From contig NZ_CP065139.1 of assembly GCF_015693305.1 (NCBI RefSeq), forward strand, positions 496,001 to 560,000: a stretch of 64,000 bases of DNA, in the 5' to 3' direction. A model generated the notes under the pieces. It was not told the DNA's origin. It worked only from the letters and a program-made list of their open reading frames with translations, and made no database searches. This document shows, piece after piece, positions 36,408 to 44,561 of the stretch (positions are counted from its first letter, which is position 1; the number at the start of each line of letters is the position of its first letter). Source of the stretch: Sphingobium sp. Cam5-1. GTDB lineage: Bacteria; Pseudomonadota; Alphaproteobacteria; Sphingomonadales; Sphingomonadaceae. Position numbers and translations under genes: made by a program.

Positions 36408-37150
36408 TGCCGCTGACTTTCAGCTTGGCGGGCAGGACCGCGCTCATCACCGGGGCAAGCAGCGGGCTCGGCGCGCATTTCGCGCGCACGCTCGCTGCGG
36501 AGGGCGTTCAGCTGATCCTCGCCGCCCGGCGTGGCGACCAGTTGGAAAGCCTTGCCGCATCGCTCCCCCACGCGCGCGCCATCTCGCTAGACGTACAGGA
36601 CGCCGCCTCCGTTGATCGCTTGTGGGAGGAAGTCGGCGCCGTCGATATCCTGATCAACAATGCGGGCGTCGTAAGCGCTGGTCCGATGCTGGATCAAGAT
36701 GTGTCGCAATGGGATCGCGTCATGGATACCAATGCGCGCGGTGCTTATCTGGTCGCGCGCGGCGCCGCGCACGCCATGATTGCGGCAGGTCGGCCGGGCA
36801 GCATCATCAACATCGCGTCCATCCTTGGCCTTCGCCAGGGCGCACAGCTTGGCCCCTATGCCATTTCAAAGGCGGCCCTGGTGCAGATGACCAAGGTCAT
36901 GGCGCTGGAATGGGCGCGCTACGATATCCGCGTGAACGCCCTGTGCCCCGGCTACATCGTAACGCCCTTGAATGAGCATTTTTGGGGAACGGACGCAGGC
37001 AAGGCGATGATCAACCGGATACCGCAGCGCCGGATAGGAAGCCCGGAAAATCTGGACGGCGCCCTGCTCCTGCTCGCCTCGGACCTTGGCTCCTACATCA
37101 CCGGCGCGGAGCTGGTGGTCGATGGCGGCCACCTCGTCAGCTCGCTCTAA
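36407..37150 (+). CDS. Short-chain dehydrogenase/reductase
   Basis: 247 residues, classical SDR: ITGASSGLGAHFA, LINNAGVVSAGPM, catalytic ASILGLRQGAQLGPYAISKAAL and PGYIVTPLNEHF. An Arg pair after beta-2 (AARRGDQ) favours NADP. The ATG shares a base with the upstream TGA, so it is coupled to the HxD...H paralogues and may oxidise their hydroxylated product (inference). Confidence 0.92.
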   Translation: MPLTFSLAGRTALITGASSGLGAHFARTLAAEGVQLILAARRGDQLESLAASLPHARAISLDVQDAASVDRLWEEVGAVDILINNAGVVSAGPMLDQDVSQWDRVMDTNARGAYLVARGAAHAMIAAGRPGSIINIASILGLRQGAQLGPYAISKAALVQMTKVMALEWARYDIRVNALCPGYIVTPLNEHFWGTDAGKAMINRIPQRRIGSPENLDGALLLLASDLGSYITGAELVVDGGHLVSSL

Positions 37151-37221
37151 CCCTCTCCGCCTCTCCGGAACGCACGGCTGGACTCTTGACGCCGCGTGGA
37201 CCGCTGTTGCTTCCTAACCCG

Positions 37222-38127
37222 ATGCGCATTCTCGTCCTCGGCGCGACCGGCTATCTCGGATCGCACATCGCCCGGCACCTCCGGGCGTCCGGCCATCAGC
37301 TGAGCGGCCTCAGCCGCACAAGCGAAGGCGATCGCGCGCTTATCGATCATGGCATAACCCCGCTGCGGGGTGACCTGTCGCATCTGGACGCCGTCATCGA
37401 CATGATGCGCCAGCACGACGCCACCATCTATGCCGCCCAGCTGCTGCTCCAGCAGGAATATGATACGGTCAGAAGCCTGCTCAACGCGGCTGACGGGCGC
37501 GGTCATCAGTTCCTCTTCACCAGCGGCACCGGCCTTCTTTCGCAACGCACGGACGGGCTATGGAGCGAGGACAGTTTCGCCGAGGACGACCCGTTCGAAC
37601 CCTCCAAATATATCGGCCTGCGGTTCAACACGGAAAATATCGTCCGCCGCGCCGGATCGTCGGGCGGAGTCCGCGCGATGGTGATCAGGCCGCCGATGAT
37701 CTGGGGGCATGGCGGCTGCGGCCATCTGCGCATGTTCTACAGCGACGCCGGACGCACGGGCGAAGTCGGCTATCTTGGGCAGGGCCTCAACCTTTATTCC
37801 AACGTCCATGTCGATGACCTGGCGGAGGTCTACCGCCTCGCGCTGGAACGCGGGTCGGCGGGCGCCCTCTATCATGCCGTCGCGGGCGAACTGAACAACC
37901 GTACCCTGGCGGAGGCAGTCGCCCGCGACCTTGGCATCACGGCGCGCAGCATCGATTTTTCCGAAGGCGTGCGCCGCTGGGGAAAATTCGAAACGCTGAT
38001 CGGCATGGCGACATGCAGCCGCTCCCGCAGCCCGCGCACCCGCCGGGAACTAGGCTGGACCCCTCACCATCTCGATATTCTGAGCGACATCGGCCATCCC
38101 GCCTATCGAGCGCTTGCCGGTCGATAG
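37222..38127 (+). CDS. NAD-dependent epimerase/dehydratase-like protein (extended SDR)
   Basis: 301 residues from ATG 37222. The nucleotide-binding start MRILVLGATGYLGSHIARHL is clear. The usual YxxxK appears as YIGLRF, with Tyr but no Lys four residues later, so catalysis may differ from classic epimerases. NVHVDDLAEVYRLALE and the C-terminal TRRELGWTPHH resemble atypical NmrA/epimerase proteins. It follows the SDR by 71 bases in the same run. Confidence 0.83.
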   Translation: MRILVLGATGYLGSHIARHLRASGHQLSGLSRTSEGDRALIDHGITPLRGDLSHLDAVIDMMRQHDATIYAAQLLLQQEYDTVRSLLNAADGRGHQFLFTSGTGLLSQRTDGLWSEDSFAEDDPFEPSKYIGLRFNTENIVRRAGSSGGVRAMVIRPPMIWGHGGCGHLRMFYSDAGRTGEVGYLGQGLNLYSNVHVDDLAEVYRLALERGSAGALYHAVAGELNNRTLAEAVARDLGITARSIDFSEGVRRWGKFETLIGMATCSRSRSPRTRRELGWTPHHLDILSDIGHPAYRALAGR

Positions 38128-38145
38128 CTTCCGTCAACCCGGAAG
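38128..38145. promoter_or_regulatory. Operator-like dyad TTCCG-N6-CGGAA, site 1
   Basis: CTTCCG-tcaacc-CGGAAG, perfect 6-base arms. It begins right after the stop of the epimerase-like gene and lies about 70 bases before the EthD-like start at 38215. The same dyad occurs in three other gaps (47329, 52189, 53892). Confidence 0.65.
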
Positions 38146-38214
38146 AGGCGCGGCACCACTTTAACACCGCCGCCTGCCCCGCTTCAGTGAAGCCATCATT
38201 TTCAGGAGAGCGCC

Positions 38215-39009
38215 ATGCAAAGCTGCGAAACCTTGTACGAACGGGCCGACATAGCCCGCGCCGACCGTCCCATACGCTTAGGCTCGCTGCTCTTCACCAT
38301 GGTCGAGCCGCGCCCCGGCCATGAGGTCGCCTATAATCGCTGGTATGAACGCGACCATTTCTACAGCGGCTGCATGATCGGCGCCTATACCGTGTCCGGC
38401 GCACGCTATGTCGCCACCCGCGCGGAAAAGGCGAAGCGCTTCGGCTCAGGCACCATGGACCTGTCAAAGGGTTCCTATCTCGCGCTCTATTGGATTTTGG
38501 ACGGGCATCATAAGGATTGGGACGCATGGGCCGTCCGTCAGGTCAATGACCTCCACGCCACCGGCCGCATGTTCAAGGAACGCGACCATATCCACACCAG
38601 CTTCTACAATTTCGACGAGGAATATAATGCGCCCGGCAGCAGCATGCCGATCGAACTGGCGCTCGACCGTCCCTATGGCGGGCTCGTCGGCATCATCGTC
38701 GATCTCCATCCGGGCAAGACCAGCGCGGACCTCTCCGCCCTGCTCCGCGCCCGCGACCTGCCGGGCGACGTTGCGCTGACCGGCTCCCCCCTGCCGCTCG
38801 ATCCCACCAGCCCCAAGGATGTGCCAGTTGAGGAGAACGACCGCGCCGTCTTTTTGAGCTTCTCGATCGAGGACCCGAAAGCCGTCTGGGACTCCGCCTA
38901 TGTCCCGCTCGCCCAAGCAATCGAGGAAAGCGGCATCGGCCGCATCGCCATAGCCTCTCCCTTCATCCCCACAATCCCCGGAACCGACAGCTACACCGAC
39001 CAGCTGTGA
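38215..39009 (+). CDS. EthD-like dimeric alpha/beta-barrel protein
   Basis: 264 residues; AGGAG lies about 6 bases before the ATG. The N-terminal half has RLGSLLFTMVEPRPGHEVAYNRWYERDHFYSGCMIG, similar to the EthD/Dabb motif (YxxWxxxxH). The second half LVGIIVDLHPGKTSADLSAL...AVFLSFSIEDP looks like another ferredoxin-like unit, so it is probably a double-domain form. EthD relatives assist monooxygenation or decarboxylation; the role here is not known. Preceded by a TTCCG dyad, and faces the Baeyer-Villiger gene convergently. Confidence 0.7.
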   Translation: MQSCETLYERADIARADRPIRLGSLLFTMVEPRPGHEVAYNRWYERDHFYSGCMIGAYTVSGARYVATRAEKAKRFGSGTMDLSKGSYLALYWILDGHHKDWDAWAVRQVNDLHATGRMFKERDHIHTSFYNFDEEYNAPGSSMPIELALDRPYGGLVGIIVDLHPGKTSADLSALLRARDLPGDVALTGSPLPLDPTSPKDVPVEENDRAVFLSFSIEDPKAVWDSAYVPLAQAIEESGIGRIAIASPFIPTIPGTDSYTDQL

Positions 39010-39045
39010 AAACTAAGGGGCGGCGCAAAAGGCCGCCCCCATCCT

Positions 39046-40998
39046 TCACAACAATTCAAAGTCATCCTTGCGCGGCCCCTGGCACTCATTCCAGAAGTCT
39101 ATCAGCCGCCACGGCCAGGACAGGAAATTCCGCTTCTTGCTGTTGTTGTAATAGCTGTAGGCGCGCGGATGGCTCCAGATCATCTTGACCATCTGCGTCT
39201 CGACCTTGGTCTGCCATGCATCGAAGGCGGCCCTGCTCGGCTGCAACGCCTTCTTGCCCTCGGCATTGACCCAATCCAGGCATTCGATCGCATAATTGAC
39301 CTGCCGCTCTGAAATCAGGTTCTGCCCTGCCGCATGGTTGGGCGCACTGTTCGGCCCCACCGTATGGAAATAATTGGGAAAGCCCGGCACCAGCATGCCG
39401 AAATAGGCGCGCGGGTCTTCCGCGCCCCATTCGCTGCGCAGATGCTTGCCGCCGATCCCGACAATCTCCAGATCGCCCATCATGTTCGCCACATCGAACC
39501 CGGTCGCGCAGATCAGCACGTCCAGTTCAACCTCGCGCCCATCCTTCAGCACCAGCCCCTTGGGCGTCACCTCTGCGATGGCGGTCTGCTCCAGATGCAC
39601 ATGCGGCTGGAGATAGGTCGGGAAATAAGGCCCCCGATCCAGAATGATCCGCTTCGAAAACACCGGAAAATCGGGCGTCAGCTTGTCCTTAAGGTCCGGC
39701 CGGTCCGCAAACATCTTGTCAATGTAACCCACCGCGAACTTGCGCATCGTCTCGTTCACCGCCGAGACGGATGGCGAGTCCTCCGGCCATTCCGGGTCCA
39801 GCAGCACATTGGGATACAGCCCATCGGCCGCATACCAGTAGATGCGGAAGCGGAACCACTCCAGATAATGGGGAATATGCCGCATCGCATATTTGACGCC
39901 ATCCGTGACCTCGTCATTCCCGGCGGGGCTCGGCATCACCCAATGGCGGCTCCGCTGGAAGACGTGCAGCTGGCTTACATCCCCGGCGATCGCGGGGATC
40001 AACTGCGCCGCGCTCGCGCCCGTGCCGATCACACCGACGCGCTTGCCCTTGAGGTCGATCGACGTATCCCACGCCGCCGTGTGCAGCCGCACGCCCGCAA
40101 AGCTCTCCAGCCCCGGAATGGCAGGCCACTTCATCCGGTTGACCGGCCCATGCCCATTGATCACCGCATTCGCGCGGATCACTTCCGCGCTGCCATCCTT
40201 CTTGCGAACGGTGACGTTCCACACCGCCGCATCCTCGTCCCACACCAGCTTCTCAACCATCGTGTTGAACCGGACATTGGGCCGCAACTTATAAACATCC
40301 GCCACCCGCTTCAGATAAGCGAACATGTCGGTGCCCAGCGGATGATAATTATGCCATTCCGAATTCAGCGCGAAGGAGAAGGAGTAGAAGTGGCTCGGCG
40401 TATCGACGCCGACGCCCGGATAGCGGTTCTCCCACCATGTCCCGCCGACTTCCTCATTCTTCTCGATAATCTCCCAGTCATAGCCCGCCTCCGCCAGCTT
40501 CACGCCAGCGGCAATGCCCGTCATCCCGGCCCCGATCACCAGCACCTTGAACCCGGCAGGTGCGGGCTTCCGGTCCTTCCGCTCACGACGGGGCTGTTCG
40601 GGACGGAAACCGATCTGATCGAACAGCAGCGGCAGGAACTCGTCGGCCACTTCCTCGGCCAGGCCCGCCGCCATCATCCGGTGCATCAGCGCGTCGGAAG
40701 GCTCCTCCTCCATGGCCACGCCGGGCGTGGTCAGCACATGCAGCAGCTTCGCCCTCAACGCCTCAACCAGCTCGCCGGGAATCTCCTCCGGCGGATAAGC
40801 ATAGGGCGATTTGATATGCGGCCCGAACTTGTCCAGCATCGCCTCGTCACCGCTCAGATGCACATAAGTCATCAGCAGCGTGTGGATCTCACCCTCGGCC
40901 AAAGCCTGCCGCAATTCAGGGCTGTCCTTCAACGGCAGCTTGCGCGCCCCTAAATCGGCACGGGCAGTCCCCGCCACATCGGCATATTTCGCGGCCAT
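39046..40998 (-). CDS. Baeyer-Villiger-type flavin monooxygenase, N-terminally extended
   Basis: 650 residues. An FAD Rossmann motif (VIGAGMTGIAAG) starts near residue 153. The Baeyer-Villiger fingerprint F-x-G-x3-H-x3-W is present as FAGVRLHTAAWD, followed by the NADPH motif GVIGTGASAAQ. The extra 140-150 N-terminal residues are as in 4-hydroxyacetophenone monooxygenase, a type I enzyme. It converts a ketone to an ester or lactone using NADPH and O2. A second such enzyme is at 50204. A weak TTCCG-like dyad (41081-41096) lies in its upstream gap. Confidence 0.93.
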   Translation of the reverse strand: MAAKYADVAGTARADLGARKLPLKDSPELRQALAEGEIHTLLMTYVHLSGDEAMLDKFGPHIKSPYAYPPEEIPGELVEALRAKLLHVLTTPGVAMEEEPSDALMHRMMAAGLAEEVADEFLPLLFDQIGFRPEQPRRERKDRKPAPAGFKVLVIGAGMTGIAAGVKLAEAGYDWEIIEKNEEVGGTWWENRYPGVGVDTPSHFYSFSFALNSEWHNYHPLGTDMFAYLKRVADVYKLRPNVRFNTMVEKLVWDEDAAVWNVTVRKKDGSAEVIRANAVINGHGPVNRMKWPAIPGLESFAGVRLHTAAWDTSIDLKGKRVGVIGTGASAAQLIPAIAGDVSQLHVFQRSRHWVMPSPAGNDEVTDGVKYAMRHIPHYLEWFRFRIYWYAADGLYPNVLLDPEWPEDSPSVSAVNETMRKFAVGYIDKMFADRPDLKDKLTPDFPVFSKRIILDRGPYFPTYLQPHVHLEQTAIAEVTPKGLVLKDGREVELDVLICATGFDVANMMGDLEIVGIGGKHLRSEWGAEDPRAYFGMLVPGFPNYFHTVGPNSAPNHAAGQNLISERQVNYAIECLDWVNAEGKKALQPSRAAFDAWQTKVETQMVKMIWSHPRAYSYYNNSKKRNFLSWPWRLIDFWNECQGPRKDDFELL

Positions 40999-41080
40999 TC
41001 ACCAACTCCTACGGAAATTCATTTTTCTCTGGCCGCATGTCTATCGGCCCACAGACGGCAACCAACCGCCAACTCCTGCT

Positions 41081-41096
41081 TTCCGTATCTGTGGAG
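41081..41096. promoter_or_regulatory. Degenerate TTCCG dyad between Baeyer-Villiger and isochorismatase-like genes
   Basis: TTCCG-tatctg-TGGAG matches 8 of the 10 arm positions of TTCCG-N6-CGGAA. It lies in the divergent gap 40999-41164. Weak on its own; included because of the perfect copies nearby. Confidence 0.3.
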
Positions 41097-41164
41097 CGGC
41101 CTGCTCCGCCCTTGCCCGACAGGCGCGCACAGCGCTCTTTGAGCGTAAGAATATCCTCTGGAGC

Positions 41165-41797
41165 ATGACCTTGTCCGTCCCACTGCACGGCCGCACAGCC
41201 CTGATCATCAGCGAATGTCAGCGGGGCATCGTAGAACCCGGCATGGGCGGCTTCCCCGGCCTTGTCGACCAAGCCCGCAAGCGCAACATCGTGCCCCGCA
41301 TCGCGCATCTTGCCGCCCGCTTCCGCGCCGCCAACCTCCCGGTCTTCCATTTGACCATCGCCCATCGTCCGGATTTCGCCGACGTTCAGCCCAACAGCAT
41401 GCTCGCCGCGATGGCGCGCAAAGGCCGATCACTTGTAACCGGCAGCCCCGCGGCTGAGATCGTCCCAGAACTCAAACCCGCGCCTGAAGACTTCATCATT
41501 GAAAGAAGCTCCGGCCTCATCGGCTTCCACTGCACCGCCCTCGACGCCCTATTGCGCCGACTGCACATCGGAACGGTCGTCATCACCGGCGTCTCAACCA
41601 ACGTCGCCGTCGCAGGCTGCACCTTGGCGGCCACCGACCTCGGCTATCACGCCATCGTCGCGGAGGATTGCATCGCGGCGGCCGATCCCGCCACGCATTA
41701 CGTCATCGTGCGCGATCAACTTCGCGTGGTCGCCCGCATCGCCAGCGCCGAAGACATCACCCATGCGCTCATGGGCACATCAGCTACTGAACACTGA
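41165..41797 (+). CDS. Isochorismatase-like hydrolase lacking the usual Cys
   Basis: 210 residues from ATG 41165; GGAG lies very close, so a TTG at 41171 is an alternative. The fold is recognisable in TALIISECQRGIVEP, DFIIERSSGLIGFHCTALDALL and VVITGVSTNVAVAGCTLAATDLGYHAIVAEDC. The usual opening Asp is Glu (SECQ), and the catalytic Cys of GVxTxxCV is Ala (STNVAV). It therefore cannot act as a standard cysteine hydrolase and may work like Cys-less isochorismatases or on another bond. Its 3' end overlaps the convergent IclR gene by 14 bases. Confidence 0.82.
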   Translation: MTLSVPLHGRTALIISECQRGIVEPGMGGFPGLVDQARKRNIVPRIAHLAARFRAANLPVFHLTIAHRPDFADVQPNSMLAAMARKGRSLVTGSPAAEIVPELKPAPEDFIIERSSGLIGFHCTALDALLRRLHIGTVVITGVSTNVAVAGCTLAATDLGYHAIVAEDCIAAADPATHYVIVRDQLRVVARIASAEDITHALMGTSATEH

Positions 41798-42623
41798 CTG
41801 TCGTCCTGCGGCGAAGGCGATCATTATAGCGGTAGATGACCGCCTGCATGCCCGACAGCATCTGCCGCACGTCATTGTCATTGCTGAACAGCGGATCGCC
41901 CACCACGCCGATCGCATAGGAAGCGACGCCGTGCGGCACCCGTAACGGCATGGCGATCGAGTCCACCGGAATGGTCGCGCTCCGTCGGCACAGCGCAAAC
42001 CCGCGCGCCCGCGTCATTGAAATCCGGTCCACCAGATGCTTCATCAGCGTCGGACCCTTCGGACCCAGCCCCAGCCGCTGCGTCCGGGTCGCCAGCTGGA
42101 TGATGTCGACATTGGATTGCTGCGCCAGCATCGCCGCGGCAAAATTGGTGCCGGGCCGCCAGCTGTTCCGCTGGAAACAGATCATCTCAGTGGAATAATA
42201 GGGTTCAGCATCAGGCTTCGCCGCCCAGCCGCCGGACATTTCAGCGACACTCTCCGACCAGCAGTCATTCTGCTGCGTGACGAAGACCGATCCGCCGGTC
42301 TCCCGCCGCATATCCTCCATCACCTCATTGATCCGGCCACTTCCAAAAAAGCTCTGTTCGATCGACGAAGCATTCGCGACCAGCTTGTAGGACGGCGCAT
42401 AGAGCTTCGTCGCCTGACTATAGGTAAGATAGCCAGTGCTCGCCAGCGTGCGCAAGATTTCGTCAGCGCTTGAATTGGGGATACCCAATGCTTCGCTGAT
42501 CTCGATCGTGCGCGCAGGCTCGCCCGACTTCATGAAATATTCCAGCACTTCCAGCGTCCGCAGGCACGACTTCACGCTACCCCTGCCGCCAGACCTGCCT
42601 TCCGCCTGTGAGTTAGCGCTCAT
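41784..42623 (-). CDS. IclR-family regulator
   Basis: 279 residues; GGAGGCGGG stands just before ATG 42623. The winged HTH is at residues about 20-75: SCLRTLEVLEYFMKSGEPARTIEISEALGIPNSSADEILRTLASTGYL. The effector domain follows, with RARGFALCRRSATIPVDSIAMPL resembling the IclR C-terminal signature. IclR proteins often recognise palindromes with TTCC/GGAA halves, so this is one candidate reader of the TTCCG-N6-CGGAA dyads. Inducer unknown. Confidence 0.88.
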   Translation of the reverse strand: MSANSQAEGRSGGRGSVKSCLRTLEVLEYFMKSGEPARTIEISEALGIPNSSADEILRTLASTGYLTYSQATKLYAPSYKLVANASSIEQSFFGSGRINEVMEDMRRETGGSVFVTQQNDCWSESVAEMSGGWAAKPDAEPYYSTEMICFQRNSWRPGTNFAAAMLAQQSNVDIIQLATRTQRLGLGPKGPTLMKHLVDRISMTRARGFALCRRSATIPVDSIAMPLRVPHGVASYAIGVVGDPLFSNDNDVRQMLSGMQAVIYRYNDRLRRRTTVSVQ

Positions 42624-42745
42624 CCCGCCTCCTACGCACTTCTTGCCAGCGTCGGCGCTGCCGATCACCCGGATTTTGCTATTCCCCACCATATTCCTGG
42701 CGCACCCTGGATTCAAGCGTAGGAAATCCGCTCCGCCGCGATCCC

Positions 42746-42761
42746 TTACGCGAATATGGAA
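42746..42761. promoter_or_regulatory. Degenerate TTCCG dyad between IclR and hydrolase genes
   Basis: TTACG-cgaata-TGGAA matches 8 of 10 arm positions of the TTCCG-N6-CGGAA dyad, in the divergent gap 42624-42813, 53 bases before the hydrolase start. Confidence 0.3.
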
Positions 42762-42813
42762 AGCCGCCATTGCCGGTCGCCAGCACAGCTTCGCTCCTCT
42801 CTACACTGCAACC

Positions 42814-43719
42814 ATGCACGACAGAAAAAGTCGCCCCCACATCAGGACGAAGCCTGTAAAGCGCCGCTTTCGCAATGGTCGCATGCCGCTCAGCTATACC
42901 GAATGGACGCATGAAGGCGCGCCGCTCGCCATCCTCCTTCATGGCAGCCGGGACCATAGCCGCAGCTGGGATGCGCTGGCGAATGCCCTGCTTCCCGATT
43001 ACCATGTGATCGCCCCCGACCTTCGCGGCCATGGGAACAGCGGCTGGTCGCAGGACGGGCGCTATGACTTCGCGGCCTATCTGTCCGATCTCGCCGCGCT
43101 TGCCGAACAATTGGCGCTGGGTCCGCAGCGTCAGGCCATCCTGATCGGCCACTCCCTGGGCGCGCACATCGCCTTGCGCTTCGCCGCAACCTATCCCGAA
43201 ACGATAACGCGCATCGTCGCGATCGAAACCGTTGGCGCGCCTCCCGATATCGAAGCCTATCGCTTCAGCCAAAGCATCGAACAAACAACCCGCAACTGGC
43301 TTGAGGAACGCCGCGCCGCTTCCCTCGCCACCCCGCGCATCTTCGCGTCCGTGGACGAAGCGGTCGAGCGTATGCGCGAACGCCATGCCTTCCTCACGCC
43401 TGCGCAGGCACGACACATGACGCGCCATGGTCTGCGTCGGGCTGGCAAGGCTGGATGGCAGTGGAAACATGATCCCTATCTCGCCGTCTGGGCATTTCCC
43501 GACGTCTCCATGGAGGATGTCCGGGCGCTGTGGCGCAACATCGCCTGCCCAACTCTCCTCCTTTATGGCGAACGCAGCTGGCCGTCCGGCCTGCCCGCCG
43601 ACCTACTCGCCCACCTCCCTGACGTGCGGGAAGTCCGCCTGCCCGGCAGCGGCCACTGGCCCCAACACGACGCCTTCGACGCATGCCTGGCGGCGATCAC
43701 ACCCTTCCTGGCCGAGTGA
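42814..43719 (+). CDS. Alpha/beta-hydrolase
   Basis: 301 residues if ATG 42814 is used; this site is not preceded by a strong ribosome site, and a later start at MPLSYTEWTHEG is possible. The nucleophile elbow is GHSLGAH, the oxyanion segment LLHGSRDHSRSW, and the catalytic His is in GSGHWPQHD. An acidic residue before the last strand follows LLYGERSWPSG. The family includes esterases, lactonases and C-C hydrolases. Possible role in opening ester or ring products; substrate unknown. Confidence 0.88.
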   Translation: MHDRKSRPHIRTKPVKRRFRNGRMPLSYTEWTHEGAPLAILLHGSRDHSRSWDALANALLPDYHVIAPDLRGHGNSGWSQDGRYDFAAYLSDLAALAEQLALGPQRQAILIGHSLGAHIALRFAATYPETITRIVAIETVGAPPDIEAYRFSQSIEQTTRNWLEERRAASLATPRIFASVDEAVERMRERHAFLTPAQARHMTRHGLRRAGKAGWQWKHDPYLAVWAFPDVSMEDVRALWRNIACPTLLLYGERSWPSGLPADLLAHLPDVREVRLPGSGHWPQHDAFDACLAAITPFLAE

Positions 43720-43723
43720 CCCG

Positions 43724-44530
43724 CTATTCGTTGCTCTTCTTGGTCGCCATCACTCGCGGATCGAAATGGTTCGCCGCCATCCACCCGCCATCCACGAACA
43801 GGCTGTGGCCCGTCACATATTCCGATAGTCCCGACGCCAGAAACAGCACAGCCCCAGCCACGTCCCGCGTCGTCCCCGGCCGCCCGATCGGCAACACGCT
43901 CGCCTCCATAAGCGCCCGCGATTCCGCCGTTTCGGGCAATCGTGGCGTGGTGATGCTGCCGGGAGCCACGGCGTTGGCGCGAATGCCATGCCGCCCCCAT
44001 TCGGTCGCCATGGACTTCACCAGATGCATCAGCCCCGCCTTGGCTGCACCATAAGGAGCATGCATCGGCGACCCAACCGCTCCATCGACCGACCCGATGC
44101 AGATCAGCGATCCCGGCACCCCGCGCGCAATCATCGACTGGGCAACGGCGCGCGCCGTCACAAAGAAATAGCGCAGGTTGCGGGACTGGTCATAGTCCCA
44201 TTCCTCCAGCGTCACGTCGAGCAGCGGCTTGAACAGCGCCTGCCCCACGATTGTCACCAATATATCCAGCCCGCCCAGCGCCCCTTCCGCATCCGCCACA
44301 GCTTTCTTGACCGATGCCTCATCCAAAATATCGGCCTCGATCGGAACACCCGCGCGCCCGATCGCCCGTACTTCGCTCGCGACCTGCTCGGCCCGCTCCA
44401 TGACGCTGTCCAGCACCGCGACATCGCACCCCGCCTCGGCCAGCAGCAACGCGCTCGCCTCGCCCATGCCACGGCCGCCACCGACGATCAGCGCCTTCTT
44501 TCCTTCCAGCCCCAACAGTGACACGCTCAT
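43724..44530 (-). CDS. Short-chain dehydrogenase/reductase with altered NNAG motif
   Basis: 268 residues. The nucleotide site is VGGGRGMGEA and the active-site Ser-Tyr-Lys is in GSVDGAVGSPMHAPYGAAKAG. In place of the structural NNAG there is TIVGQA, which is unusual. An Asp after beta-2 (VLDSVMERAE) favours NAD. ATG 44530 or 44539 may start it. Last gene of a run of three (amidohydrolase, ligase, SDR) on the minus strand. Confidence 0.88.
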   Translation of the reverse strand: MSVSLLGLEGKKALIVGGGRGMGEASALLLAEAGCDVAVLDSVMERAEQVASEVRAIGRAGVPIEADILDEASVKKAVADAEGALGGLDILVTIVGQALFKPLLDVTLEEWDYDQSRNLRYFFVTARAVAQSMIARGVPGSLICIGSVDGAVGSPMHAPYGAAKAGLMHLVKSMATEWGRHGIRANAVAPGSITTPRLPETAESRALMEASVLPIGRPGTTRDVAGAVLFLASGLSEYVTGHSLFVDGGWMAANHFDPRVMATKKSNE

Positions 44531-44561
44531 CCTCTCCATCCTCTTCGTTGCGCGCGCCCGC

